Notes: generated by a model not told the origin, from the letters alone. A stretch of DNA of 64,000 bases from Stenogyne calaminthoides (GCA_037126765.1 JBBCBC010000022.1:19621758-19685757), one strand, 5' to 3'. Positions 1 to 11,254 are shown, numbered from the stretch's first letter. Numbers and translations are program-made.

Positions 1-2531
1 TAGTTGGGAAGTAAATGGTTAGATTAATTTGGTGTATTAATTAAAAGCTTCCTTTGTCCTCTTTTGTTTTCCTCTTTCTGAATTGTTCGCATCAATTCTA
101 ACAGTATTTTTTTCATTACATTGTTGTGATCCATCCACACAATGATTTGCCTTCCAGGGATGGGCTTCTGAGCCCTAGCTACCCTGTCCCAAGTGGATAA
201 CATACACATACTCTTAATTCTGCATTAATATATTTATGTCATCAATATAAATCTGCGTGAAAGCAGTTTTTCATAAAATTTTTATCTTTTCTGATGATAA
301 TTTAGTATGGTAGAAGGTAAAAAAAATTAGATACATGACAACAAATTCTTTTGAATACGATTATCAGTTATAGAGATGGTGTTTTAGTGTTGGGCAGAAC
401 ACTGTTATAGCATTTACTAAGATCATGAAAAGGACTGTTAAAGGTTTGGTTAACACTTAATAGTGAAGTAGTATTAAATGTGTCAGAACCCTATATGATT
501 TTCTTGGAAATGGATATATTTGAAGTTCTTTAGATACTAGACAAATTGTGTTTATTTAAGTGCTTTTCATGAGACAAATTACTTCTCCCATATTCCTTAA
601 GAAGGGATTTGACCCCTGAATGTTGCTAAAAGATAGTTAAAGATAACTTAGTTGATATTATTATTAATTCTTTAACCAACGTAATAAATAGAGCAATTTT
701 TCTTGTGCTCGAATTTAGGTTGGCGAGAACATTGGCACATTTGAAAAGAATGCTATCACTTTGAAAGGCACATTACAATGATAATGCTTTAATGATTTCT
801 TGTTAAGTTCAATTCAAAATATACATAAGATAATCGCCTTTTACTTTTGATTCTATAATGTTATCGATTTGTCCTTCTCTGTGTTCAGAATGTGATGTTT
901 AACTTGACAATTCATCATTAGTTTTCACTGATTAGATTAAGGTTGATGATAATTTCAGATCAATTAATTCGACAAACTCAAACTCAAATTCAAAATCTAT
1001 AAATTATACATGTATTTTCATGTTTTCTAATTTATATATGTTTTTACATAATTTCGATTTGACGCAAATGTATTAGTGAGAAGGAGACAAAAGTGATTGG
1101 CTTGGAAGACCAACTTTCAAGGAGGGTGTATAAATGACTGATATGAAAGACCAATTGCTTCGACAAAATGCAAATATAAGCTCATGGCATGGCATAGTCT
1201 AATGGCTCTTTTAGCTATAAAGGGATGAAATTATAAAGGTTAGTTTTTTTTTTTTTTTTTTTTCTTTTTTCTAATATGTATTTGTATAATGTGTGCATAG
1301 TTTATTTTTGCGGAAATCTGGTTTGTTAATGGACTATGGCCAGACTTATTTATATTTATAAGCTATAGAAGTGATTGCCATAGTATTTGGTATCAATTAA
1401 TCCAATCCTCTAAATTGGAAATGTGAGATAGTCAAATTTGAAGTATTGTGACTCATTTCTCAATATTAAAACATCCGTTCTTAATGAAATAGGTTGGGAG
1501 ATCAGCTTCTATACACTTTTACTGGTTGCTCATAAAAAATAGTAGTGTTCCTAAAATGCAGATATAAGTTAGGAATTGAGTTTGTTTGGATTCAGAAAGT
1601 TCCTGGAAGTAGAGTTGTTTCTTAAAAGTGACGTGGCTGGGAAATTATTTAAATTTCACTCAATTTTGGACCTCTCGTATTGATCTCTACCTGCATTGTA
1701 AGTAATAATATGTTTAGGGGTTCTGTAATGTACTCAGATGCAGAAAACTCATTTTTGTGTAAAACTTATTTTTGTGTAATTTTAATTCGAAATTTGTAGC
1801 AATCATATTGTACCCAGAAGTAATGTAGCAATCACAGGGTTATGTAGTCACATTGTACTCAGAACTTTGTATGTACTCAGAAGTATTAGAAATCATATTG
1901 TGAGGAATCTTAACATCTAATAAAATTATTTGCACTATTTGTGTTTCTGCATCTAACATAGTCATTCTTTTACTACCCAAGTCATTTTACAAAAATGAGT
2001 ATATATATCAGTTTTTACTATTTTACTCAATTATAAATTATTAGTTTCTTAGGATAGTGATACACAACCTGAGCATTCCCTAGTATCCAATAGAGACAAA
2101 TAAGGAGACAACATAAGAAAAAATAATATATATGTCAATAATTGTCTATCTAATTTCGATGATGATGATATGTCAATAATTAAATCATATAAACATTAAA
2201 AGAAGGTAATTTAGTTAGTGGAAGTCGATATGTTTCTCGAAAGTGGTGTGATTGAGAAACATGGTCAAAAAGGAGTTACTCTTAGTAGATTGATAATTAT
2301 TATGATATTGTGAGATGTATGACACTATGACTTGCTAATTAAATTAGAAAATTCATTTGATATAATCTTTTTTTTATAGATGATATTGTGAGACTTTGGA
2401 TTGGGGAATATATTTTTTGGTGGCTTTGAATTGCTCAATCTTACTCTACTGTCTGATTTAATCATTATTGCATTTGTTCTTTTACAGGAGCTAGTTTCAA
2501 AATAACTTAATTACATTTTTAAATTCTCACA
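1..2531. other. AT-rich non-coding DNA, no gene seen
   Basis: I see no convincing reading frame, RNA gene or transposon terminus here. The stretch is AT-rich with a long T tract near 1244-1272 and weak short repeats around 1800-1900 (variants of GTACTCAGAA). The only frames are short and unsupported. It may be host intergenic DNA, or the inner part of the CACTA element whose end lies at 4520. Confidence 0.5.
2331..2386 (+). repeat. Short dispersed direct repeat, copy 1
   Basis: A block of about 55 bp beginning CTTGCTAATTAAATTAGAAA recurs at 2971-3024 with few differences. Both copies end in a T-rich tract followed by TATAG and then TGATATT, which looks like an intron 3' end. Duplication of an intron-exon boundary would explain it; no function is inferred. 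Confidence 0.6.
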
Positions 2532-2636
2532 AATCAAGCAGATTATATTTTACCTTAATTCAAGCAGATTATAATATGCTATTATGCACCTTAATTCAAG
2601 CATATTATAACCAGATTATGCACCTTAATTCAAGCT
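2532..2636 (+). repeat. Tandem repeat, unit about 35 bp
   Basis: Three full or near-full units and one partial unit, each starting with AAT(T)CAAGCA and running through GATTATA to GCACCTT. Units start near 2532, 2557, 2593 and 2627. The copies differ by small indels. No coding potential. Confidence 0.7.
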
Positions 2637-2779
2637 TCAGAATTATGTGCAGATTTTTTCGTCTTGGTGTAAATGTTCATATTGAAACCCTGGAAATGTG
2701 CAGCTAATCTTAATTTCTTGTATGCAGGTCAAACAAATTGATGGTTGCCATATTTGACATACGAGCAAGCAATTCCCTT

Positions 2780-2968
2780 GGTAATTTCTTAACTCTCAGT
2801 TCTGTATATGATGTGTTAGAATGTAAAAGTATTAAATTGTATATTGGAGCTATTGATATCAAGCTATATTAGTTCACCATGGTAATTTCGTAACTCACTT
2901 TTCTGTATATCATGTGTTAGAACTTCATATTTGATCAATATTGGTGCTACTGATATCAGGCTATATTG
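2780..2968 (+). repeat. Imperfect tandem duplication of about 90-100 bp
   Basis: Copy 1 (2780-2871) and copy 2 (2881-2968) both run from GGTAATTTC through CTGTATAT.ATGTGTTAGAA to a GATATCA.GCTATATT block. They differ at scattered bases and by small indels. The duplication ends where the second copy of the 2331 repeat begins. Confidence 0.75.
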
Positions 2969-2970
2969 GT

Positions 2971-3024
2971 CTTGCTAATTAAATTAGAAAATTCATCTGA
3001 TATAATATTTTTTTATAGGTGATA
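2971..3024 (+). repeat. Short dispersed direct repeat, copy 2
   Basis: Second copy of the repeat at 2331-2386, directly after the tandem duplication. It ends in the TTTTATAG tract used as the putative acceptor at 3018. Confidence 0.6.
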
Positions 3025-3350
3025 TTTACATAGGAGAAGATTTCTTCATCGTCGTTTGAAGTGCAAAAAGGAATAATGGCATGTAAATTAGTTTTGGAGA
3101 CATATAAGACTTTGATTTTTTTAGTTTATTGTTTCATGTAGATAACAAAGATTGTTGATTGCTTTCTAATTGCTTGAAGGTGTTTTTTGTTAATGCAAAT
3201 TATTTTTTTATTTTTAATTAATTTAGTTTTTGTTGTAATATTTATTTATTTAGTATTATTACTGATTTAATATATATAAAAATTCAAATAAATCGATAAT
3301 AAAAGTATTTATTTCATGATAAAATAAATGCATCACAATATGTATCATTT

Positions 3351-4520
3351 TTATGACGAAATAGTAGTCACTGTATGTTAACTAATCATGATAATATATG
3401 TTCTTAATATATCAATTTCTTTAGTGACGATTATCATCATCGTCACTGAATACTCCCTCCGTCCCAATCATAATGGTAAAGTACCCCATATTTTTGTCTC
3501 AATCATAGTGGTAAAGTTACTTACACACTTTATTATTTTATCACTTTATTACATAAAATATTAATAAACAACACTTTCTACCCCCAATTACTCATTACTT
3601 TATCATTTTATCATATAAAATACTAATAAACAACTCTTCCTACCCCACCACTTTATCACTTTATCATTATTCCACTAAATCCTTATGAACAGTAAAAATG
3701 TCATTATGATTGGGACGGAGGGAGTAATATTTTTTTATGACAAAAATTATTTTGTCACTATTTTCACATCTTTTAATGACGATGAATATTTTGTCACTAA
3801 AGTCCAATTTTTTGTGACGAAATTTAGTTGTCATTATATCTATATATATAATCACGATCATTTTTTTGCAATTCATTCATGACCAAAAAATGTCAAATAT
3901 GACGAACAATATATTGTCACAAAATCTAAACTTTTAGTGATGATTATTATTTTCGTCACTAAATAATACATTATAGTGACAAAAATAGTTCGTCACAATT
4001 TCCACATCATTTTGTGACAATAAAAATTTTGTCACTAAATCATACTAATTAGTGACAAATTGTATCGTCATTTTAGATGTTCACATATAACGACGATCAA
4101 CATTTTGTCACCGAATAACAAATCTTTCTTGACGAATATAGAAAATGTGACGAAATAACCAAACTAATTGTGACAAAATTAACGGCACTAAAGTAACTTT
4201 TTTTGTGACAATTATTTATATCGTCACGTAAAATTGAACTTTAGTGACGAAACGTAATATTTAGTGACGGATTTTTGATGCCTAAAGTGACAATTTATGC
4301 GTCACAATAGATGGAAACATATAGGGACGATGGCCTTTTTCGTCACCAAATGATGCCCTTTTCATGACGAATTAATATTGTGTCACATTTTTCATAATAC
4401 CACGCACATTAAATGACAATCTATTCCACAAAAAAAATCGTCACAAATTATCAGTTGTGACGAAAAATGATGTTTCAGTGACGAATTTTTTCGTCGCAAT
4501 TTCTCGAATTTCCTGTAGTG
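3351..4520. mobile_element. CACTA (En/Spm-type) transposon end with subterminal repeats
   Basis: The right boundary reads ...TTTCCTGTAGTG, the inverse of CACTACAGGAAA, a canonical CACTA terminal inverted repeat; it ends at 4520. Inward from it, more than twenty copies of a short motif (GTGACGA or its inverse TCGTCAC) occur in both orientations down to about 3351, as expected of CACTA subterminal arrays that bind the element's own DNA-binding protein. I do not see the opposite terminus or a transposase frame, so the element is either truncated or extends left into 1-3350. It interrupts the gag of copia D2 at 4521; the 3 bp after the end (ACA) would be the target duplication. A Stowaway MITE sits inside at 3451-3726. 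Confidence 0.75.
3451..3726. mobile_element. Stowaway-type MITE (Tc1/mariner-like)
   Basis: This is a non-coding element of 276 bp including TA ends. The left end TACTCCCTCCGTCCCAATC continues to position 3475 and is repeated as a perfect inverse at 3702-3726, giving a 25 bp terminal inverted repeat. CTCCCTCCGTCCC is the hallmark of plant Stowaway elements, which target TA. Inside, a segment with TCACTTTATTACATAAAAT and its variant TCATTTTATCATATAAAAT occur in tandem. It has no coding capacity and needs mariner transposase supplied elsewhere. It is inserted in the CACTA subterminal array, so it is younger than that element. Confidence 0.9.
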
Positions 4521-4660
4521 ACACACTGCAATTGGGAAGCATCTTTTTGATGCTTCTTCTGAGCTGCTACGTCAACCGTAGTTGTCTCAAGAAACCAGCT
4601 GCAGGAATAACAGGAATTGACGTGTCCAACACATACTTAATCTTTTCTTGCCTTAACACC
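4521..4660 (-). pseudogene. gag: Copia D2 gag N-terminal fragment
   Basis: The minus-strand sequence from about 4660 to 4521 aligns by eye with the gag start of copia D at 42953-43065. They share a region encoding ...AA(W)NKHQKD.SQ.QC, which is typical of the gag N-terminus of this copia group (the capsid precursor that packages element RNA). D2 has a TAG in this stretch, so it is a pseudogene. It ends abruptly at the CACTA insertion; the rest of gag is not found to the left. Confidence 0.6.
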
Positions 4661-5813
4661 AAACACACGTTTAGGTGTCAGTCCAGAAAATTTGATTTAA
4701 CCAATTTGTTAGTTTCCAAAACACATCTCAATAACAACTAACTAAGAGAAATAAAATAAAATGGGAATTAGACACATAATTCCTATGATCAATATTCAGC
4801 AATCAAAATAAACATGACCTTTCTTTTATATTTATTTTGTCTACATTATTTTCACATACTCAATGACCTCATCGGAAGAGTACGAATTTATATCAAATAT
4901 AAATTGTAATGGACTACGATCCACATTCTTATTATTACAATATCCGCTTCGGTTGATTACTGTAATAATAAAACTGGTAGGTCTCTAAACCAATTACATA
5001 ACAACAATTCCTAGTCGATTGAACCTAGTTCAATCAGATGTCCCTTAACTTTCGTTTCTCTGCTTTGGCTGGTGAAATAATGTTAAGTTGGTTTACAACC
5101 ATCAAGCGGCGACACTACGTATCCCTATAAAAGTCTCGTTGAATGTAGATCTGAGCAAAAGACTTTGGTCTTAAATACCCATTGGAACAAAATCCCCGGT
5201 TTAATTTTAACTTGATGGGAGACATCTTATTAAATTAATGAGAAAATTATATTTTAGTGAGGAACGCTTTAAAGGCGGGATGTTAATTGCTTAATCGAGA
5301 TCCAAAATGTTAATCTACATCACATTTGAGCAATTATTGGGTGCCGTCTACCCAAACATGATTTACACGGACTAACATTTATATGGGCGCCATCTACCCA
5401 AATAATAATACGGTCCGACAAGTATTGGATGACGCCGCCTTGTCAAGCAATTATAATGTGGACTATAACATCAACATGTTAATAAGTGGGATTTAATAAT
5501 TATTAAAATTATTAAAGTAAATTCAAAATCAAATTTTAATTTAATTTAATAAAATCAATTAATTATTAAAGATATTTATCAATTTAATTGAATTCAATAT
5601 TGGTCCAACCAATTTCAAAAATTAAATTTTATTAAAGTATATTTTAATTTTGTCAGGAGCTCAGGCGCAATTTTTAAAATTGCTCAAATGCGCTTGGTGA
5701 AAATCAAATTTTCAATCCAGCCCTTTCTACATCACGCCCAATTTCACAACATCTAATCTGTAATTCAAGGCATCCATCCCCTCAATTTTGAATCCAAAAC
5801 CAAATCAGTTGCA
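4661..5813 (-). other. Copia D2 leader, inner part, no gene
   Basis: AT-rich DNA between the solo LTR and the gag fragment. It contains two related blocks, GTGCCGTCTACCCAAA near 5342 and GCGCCATCTACCCAAA near 5390, and long TTAATTAA-rich tracts near 5500-5640. I assign it to the long untranslated leader of D2 because leader and gag continue on both sides. No open frame is credible. Confidence 0.5.
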
Positions 5814-5818
5814 ACAAC

Positions 5819-7356
5819 TATTAGTGTCTGTGTCCTAGAGATAATTCTTTGTATGGACATAATACTAAGATAATATTCAGTGTTTGTTTAATATTACTGT
5901 TTGTTTAAATGTATGGCATTACGCTTATTAGAATATTATGTTTGATTGTTTACATTTGTTCTTATCTGTGTTCCCTTGAATCACTGCTGTCATTGAGTGT
6001 GTGAGAGCTCAGATGACTTAAGCATGATTCTCAAATAGCCCCGATCAAGGATCATCAAGAATGAGATATTGATGATGCCATGGAGATTGGTGTGCGATCT
6101 GCATCATACTCTTAGAGAGTGTAGTAAGATCTCACTTACTGCGAGATACTGGGTATCTCATGATGGATGCACAAATACCTTAGAGGGTATTGGTATACCC
6201 AACCGAGCAACCGTTTGATGTAGTTCCACTATATGTGTCTACGGGTATCTCAGTTAGTGGGAGTGATGCAATACTCCTTTGACTTGAGGTCAATACGCAC
6301 AACATGTGTGGAGTGATGAACTTTGACCATGACCGACGCTTACACCCTTCCATGGGTAGATATGTCTTGGATTGGGTTCATCACGAAGTGCATGTGCATG
6401 GTAGTTGAGCAAAGAAAATGATTCATTCCTCAAAGTGGATTTAGAGAGAATACTCACCTTCTCATCATAATTGGATCAAAGTCATTGACCAATGCACGTC
6501 AACTTGGACTTTGTGGCCAAGTGTGGCATAAGTAATCAATTAGTGATTGGAGATAAAGTGATTAAGTTATTTGAATAGACACTTCATCATGTTCAAGACT
6601 AATCGAGTATTCGCGAATGAAAGGAGGAAATCGTAATAATCCATGTTACAGTTACAGGTAGTTGCATGTTTCTCGCAACGTACCTCATATATTGAGAATG
6701 TTTGATTTATTGTCAAGGGTTCAATTAAGACCGTTAGTTTGACTAATCGCTTGATATATGAGGGCCTATGGGTCACACAACAAGTAACCCCCATGTACGG
6801 ATTATAGTTGGTTGATTAAGTATTAAATTAGATTTAATATTTAATTTATGGAGAATTAATAATATATTAATTTAGAATTAATTATTATTGCTATTTAATT
6901 AAATTATATTTAATTAAATAGGAATCCCAAAAATATTATGGAATATTATTGTAGGAAAATATCCGTAGCGAAAAACATATCTTGTAGATTTATTTTGCAA
7001 GATTATGAATTATCTTCCTAATAAAGATTGCTTGAGATTTAAGCTAATTTCTCCCTATATATATGACATCCTGTGATTCATTATTTACTACAACAAGAAA
7101 ACCTAGTTTCTCCATAAAATCTAGAATAGGAAATTTCCTAGCAAATTCTGTCTCAGATTCAACGCTGGCAGATCTGTGCAAGTCTGTCTACTGGGATTAC
7201 GTGGATACCTGTAGTTGAGAAATCTGCTATAGAATTGCTGTAAGATTCCTTGTTTTGATTAACCGTACTTGTTTATGCAATTAACTGTTCGTTGTTGGTG
7301 AATGATTTATTTCGCTGCGCATGTATTACGTGTTTGCGTGCCTCTGTATTCCAACA
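5819..7356 (+). mobile_element. Solo LTR of the copia D family with 5 bp target duplication
   Basis: The LTR runs from TATTAGTGTC (an original TG changed to TA) to ...ATTCCAACA. It is flanked by ACAAC at 5814-5818 and ACAAC at 7357-7361. The flank is CAA-rich, so the duplication is suggestive rather than unique. No PBS follows and no polypurine tract precedes, so this is a solo LTR left by LTR-LTR recombination. It matches the LTRs at 8198-9794 (inverted) and 48408-50035. It sits in the leader of D2, so a member of the family jumped into an older relative. Confidence 0.85.
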
Positions 7357-7361
7357 ACAAC

Positions 7362-8184
7362 AACATCATTCAAACATCAATTAATCGAAACTAACCCAAT
7401 TGTTTAGAAAAATTAAGGGTTTTAGAATCAAAGTCAAACTGGTTCAACAAGTGCATCAATACAGACGAACAAGTGGAACAGGGGAGTATGGGTAGCTGCG
7501 AAGAGGAGCACACGCCGGCGATACAGCGACGAAAGTGTTCGCATCTACGCGTTGCAGCCGCGTCATCACCGCAAGGATGAAAGACGCTGCAATTGCGCAT
7601 AATGAAGAAGAACGCCACCGATTCCAGCATGGGGTTGCATTCCCACCGCGGTACCTTGAGCGCGTGCGACCCCACCGCGTTACCATGAGCACGCTGATGT
7701 GTCGCGGCCAAAGCCCATTGTGGGGATCAAAAAGGGGGCTGCCGCCATCGCGAAACCTAGGCCGCATCAACTACCACAAATCGAGATGGGATGAGCCGCC
7801 GTGGTTCGCGAAAAAGAGACGCACCGGGATTACAACAGAGAGCAGCACCAAATCGAGGGACGGAGTGCCACCATCGCGTGTGGGTCCGAGCGGGCGCCGC
7901 GAGGCGTGGCTAATAGCCGCCGCCTCCAGCAACGCGCCGCGAGTCTCCATCGGAAGCGGGCGGCGCATGGTGAGCACGTGGAGGGTTTCGAAAACCCTAA
8001 CGGAGCAGGCGACAAAAAACAAGGAGCCGAGTGCATATGCAGTCAACACAATGAACAAGCAAGGTTATATTAACAATATAAGTGCACCCAAAACGATTTG
8101 TGTGGCCGTCAATCCGTCACACCCCCAAGATTTAAAAAATAAATTTAAATCTAATCAATTACACAATCAAATCAAGAGTCTGAA
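7362..8184 (-). other. GC-rich leader of copia D2
   Basis: On the minus strand this follows the PBS. After about 150 AT-rich bases it turns sharply GC-rich (about 8030 down to 7490), with many CGCC and GGCG clusters, then AT-rich again up to the solo LTR. Frames are open on both strands only because GC-rich DNA has few stops; none resembles a known protein. A similar GC-rich block sits between PBS and gag in copia B (15490-15890). I call it untranslated leader. Confidence 0.55.
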
Positions 8185-8196
8185 GCTCTAATACCA
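8185..8196 (-). other. Primer-binding site of copia D2
   Basis: The minus strand reads TGGTATTAGAGC, one base from the canonical TGGTATCAGAGC complementary to the 3' end of initiator methionine tRNA. It lies one base inside the LTR end, the usual spacing for plant copia elements, and it fixes the orientation of D2. Confidence 0.85.
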
Positions 8197-8197
8197 C

Positions 8198-9794
8198 TGT
8201 TGGAAGTTAGAGACACGTAAACACATAATACATGCGCAGCGAAAATAAAAAGTTCACCAACAACGAACACGTAATTGCATAATTGAATACGTATAAACAT
8301 ATAGAGAAACCTTACAGTAAATCGTACACATATTTCTCCACTATGGTATCCACGTAATCCCCAATCACAGACTTGCACAGATTTGCCAGTGTTGAATCTG
8401 AGACGGAATTTGCTAGGAAAATTCCTATTCTAGATTTAATGGAGAAAATATGAATCAACGTATTATGAATTTCCAAGAGCTCATATATATAGGGGAGGCC
8501 CAACTTAAATCTTAAGCTGACCTGATTAGGAAATAAAATCCTAATCTTATAAAATAAATCCCTTAGATTTATTTCCCGTATATAAAATCACTACGGATTT
8601 AATTCTCATTTATATCAAATCTCTACGGATTTGATTCCATATATATTAAATCATATAATATTCCATATAATATTATTGAGAATCCTATTTAATTGAATCC
8701 AATTTAATTAAACATTAATAATAATTAATTCTAAATTAATTTATTATCAATTAATTCTTCATAAATTAAATATTAAATCAAATTTAACATTTAATCAACC
8801 AACTATAATCTGTAAAAGGGAACTACTTGTTGTGTGACCCATAGGCCCTCAAATATAGAGCAATTAGTCAAACTAACGGTCTTAATTTAACCCTAGATAA
8901 TAAATCAGACATTCTCCATCTATGAGGTATGTTGTGAGAAACGTGCAACTACCAGTAACTGAAACATGGGCTATTACGATTTCCTCCTTTCATTCGCGAA
9001 TACTTGATTAAGTCTCGAACATGATGAAGTGTCTATTCAAATAACTTAATCATATTATCTCTAATCACTAATTGATCATGTATGTGACACTTAGCCACAA
9101 AGTCTAAGTTGACGTGTATCGACCGATGACTTTGATCAAATTATGATGGGAAGATGAGTATTCTCTCTAAAACCAAACTGAGGATTGAATCCTATTCTTG
9201 GCTCAACTATCATGCACATGCACTTCATGATGAACTCAATCCAAGTCATATCTACCCATGGAAGGGTTTAAGCTTCAGTTATGGTCAAAGTTCATCACTC
9301 CTCACATGTCGTGCGTATTGACCTCAAGTCAAAGGAGTATCACATCGCTCCCACTAACCGAGACACCCGTAGACACATATTGTGGACTTATATCAAACGG
9401 TTTCTCGGATGGGTATTCCAATACCTTCTTAGGTATTTGTGCATCCATCACGAGATACCTAGTATTTCGTAGTAAGTGAGATCTTACTGCACTCTCTAAG
9501 AGTATGATGCAAATCGCACACCAATCTCAATTGCATCATCAATATCCCATTCTTGGTGATCGTTGATCGGGGCCAATTGAGAATCATGTTAAGTCATCTG
9601 AGTTCTCACAACCTCAATGACAACAATGACTCATGAGAACACTTGCATGAATAAATTCAAACAATCAAACATAATATTCAAACAAGTGCATTGCCATACA
9701 TTAATATTAAATTAACTATAATATTAAATGAAACTGAATATCATCGAGTATTATGTCCTTACAATAGATTGTCTCTAGGACACTAACACTAACA
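8198..9794 (-). repeat. 5' LTR of copia D2
   Basis: The minus strand starts TGTTAGTGTTAGTGTCC at 9794 and ends ...TTCCAACA at 8198 (1597 bp). It shares long blocks with the solo LTR at 5819-7356 and the LTR at 48408-50035, for example the segments around AGATGACTTAAGCATGATTC and GGCCTATGGGTCACACAACA. It lies next to a PBS on its inner side. Confidence 0.85.
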
Positions 9795-10354
9795 ATAAGT
9801 ACTGGAATAGGGTTTTGGCAAATCTTCATAGAAGATTTACTTTTATTTTTTAATTAGGCCAAAATACTAATATGATTTTCAATTATGGTTGAATTGTTAG
9901 TCATATAAGTACAGGGACAAATCTTCTCAAGAGCTCCACTGGGCTTCAGCCCAAAACTTTTCCCCATATATATATGCCCATATATTTTGTAGCGCATCAT
10001 AAAATAAATTACAGAAACTGAAAAAGCCCAACTTAATTTAATTTATTATAAACACTGAACAAGCCCAATGCCTAACTGAACTCAGTAGGGCAGAGATACA
10101 GTCAGATATACGGATAATAATTTTCATTTTCTTCCCCCCGCTGCCTCGGAGACGCCACGTTGCCTGGTTACTGGTCAGTGGCCCCAAATTTTCTTCCACT
10201 CAGTTTAGATTATGAGTTTTTAATTAATTTAGTGTGTTGGTTTATTTATGATTTTTATTGTTGTTAATTGTTATCTATTGTTGAAGATGAAATTTAACCT
10301 ATATTTGATTACACTGTTTAATCCGCCAAAAAAATGAAACTGTTGTTTAATGTC
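9795..10354. other. Spacer between copia D2 and gypsy G1, no gene
   Basis: AT-rich sequence without an open frame of note. GGGCTTCAGCCCAAAA near 9945 and AAAAGCCCAACTTAA near 10023 are small motifs common in plant intergenic DNA. A local GC-rich patch lies at 10135-10180. I see no promoter or terminus that I can defend. Confidence 0.5.
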
Positions 10355-10934
10355 TGTTGTGACCTAGATTTTACGTCTAGGGTAACTTAATGTTATTAAA
10401 CGAGATCAATCAAGTAACGAGTAGCAAATATGAAATAGACTCAAATTTGGTTACCCAGATCGTCTTTTGAATAAGACTACGTCTGGGGGCGCCCAAGCTA
10501 GGAGTATTTTTTTATTCTTTTCTGCCTAGAGTTCTAAGATTTTCGTCCCTTTACAATGGATAATACAAGTTGTATTTATAGACAAGAAATTGGGGTACAC
10601 TCCTCCGTGTGTTTCCTTCGATGGGCTTGTCAAGCTTCCATCCGCCAAAACTAGGGTTTTATCGGTCAATTCCGCGATTTCCGCGTCTGGATACACTTGC
10701 CTTGTTTACCCCGCGATATTCGCGCTCTAGGTTACCCATATCCTTGCTATAAATACCCATCTGAGGTCGCCTCCGACTTGTGGTCTTTCCCAAGATCGAA
10801 TGCGACTTTCTCATTTCTTTTAAGCCGCCTTGCGACCTTCTCCATTCCGAGGAAGTCGCCATGCGGCTCCCGATTCTTATCGAGGTCGCTCTAACCGGTC
10901 GCTTCACCGGGTTGGATTATTCTATGGTACAACA
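10355..10934 (-). repeat. 3' LTR of gypsy G1
   Basis: On the minus strand it starts TGTTGTACC at 10934 and ends ...GGTCACAACA at 10355 (580 bp). It is preceded by a polypurine tract. A minus-strand TATA-like TCTATAAATAC lies at about 10573-10582. The segment with GGCGCCCCCAGACGTAGTC matches equivalent R/U5 segments at 42835 and 53810. A plus-strand TATAAATA also occurs at 10748. The TSD partner is not available. Confidence 0.8.
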
Positions 10935-10948
10935 ATTACCCCTCAAGT
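10935..10948 (-). other. Polypurine tract of gypsy G1
   Basis: The minus strand reads ACTTGAGGGGTAAT directly before the LTR start TGTTGTACC. Such a tract primes plus-strand DNA synthesis. The inverted G1-like 3' end at 42321-42334 has the matching CGAGGGGAAAT. Confidence 0.7.
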
Positions 10949-11247
10949 CGAGGTCGCGTGCCCGCATCGGGACCTAGGTTTGTATTATAACTTGATCGAC
11001 CTGGGGAGAATCGACCTTGGGAAACATTCCCGAGATGCCTGGTTAGTTGTGGGAAGGTGGACCGTTGCGTCGATTCGTGCAAGATTTGATGGATTTTCTA
11101 TGATGATGTTGCGGGTGGATGAGGTCATGCGCCGCAAGCCTCTCCAATCGGGGAATGCGGTGTAGATTACGCGGGACTTGAGAGACTTTGTTTCTTCGAG
11201 GGGGGTCCGACTTATGTTTTTATTGCACTTTGACCCCAGTTCCCTTC

Positions 11248-11254
11248 TATAAAA
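11248..11254 (+). promoter_or_regulatory. TATA box upstream of the antisense ORF
   Basis: TATAAAA in CTTCTATAAAAAGAGC lies 147 bases upstream of the preferred ATG at 11395, in the orientation of the aORF and outside the LTR. A C/T-rich leader follows. This placement suggests the aORF has its own promoter. Confidence 0.5.

Larger units (their letters stand above)
2728..3059 (+). pseudogene. Possible last two exons of a small gene (weak)
   Basis: Bases 2728-2780 follow a TATGCAG acceptor-like site and precede a G|GTAATT donor-like site. They are open in one frame. Joining them to 3019-3059, which follows a TTTTATAG acceptor, keeps the frame and gives about 30 residues ending in TGA at 3057-3059. 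The joined tail would read ...SLGDIYIGEDFFIVV. I do not recognise the protein. The intervening intron holds a tandem duplication (2780-2968). This could be chance or a remnant of a transposase gene of the neighbouring CACTA element. Confidence 0.18.
4521..9794 (-). mobile_element. Copia D2, truncated Ty1/copia element with 5' LTR, leader and gag start
   Basis: Read on the minus strand the order is 5' LTR (9794 to 8198), a primer-binding site, an AT-rich then GC-rich leader, a solo LTR insertion (7356 to 5819), more leader, and the start of gag. The gag start is cut off by the CACTA end at 4520. The leader and gag start match the plus-strand copia D at 42953-43070 in a segment with GTTGACGTAGCAGC versus GTTTGACATAGCAGC and AAGCATCAAAA. 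No protease, integrase or RT is left. ATAAG at 9795-9799 would be the right-hand target duplication; the partner is lost. Confidence 0.75.

Noticed and set aside
24..209. 61-codon minus-strand frame
   Set aside because: Short, no recognisable domain, no supporting signals.
3667..3882. Small overlapping frames on both strands
   Set aside because: They lie across the Stowaway MITE end and CACTA repeats, which are non-coding.
4457..4741. 94-codon plus-strand frame
   Set aside because: Spans the CACTA end into copia D2 gag in the antisense direction; the join is an insertion boundary, not a gene.
7535..8191. Open frame of 218 codons on the plus strand
   Set aside because: It lies antisense in the GC-rich leader of copia D2, overlaps open frames in other phases, resembles no known protein and runs through the PBS. 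GC-rich non-coding DNA explains it.
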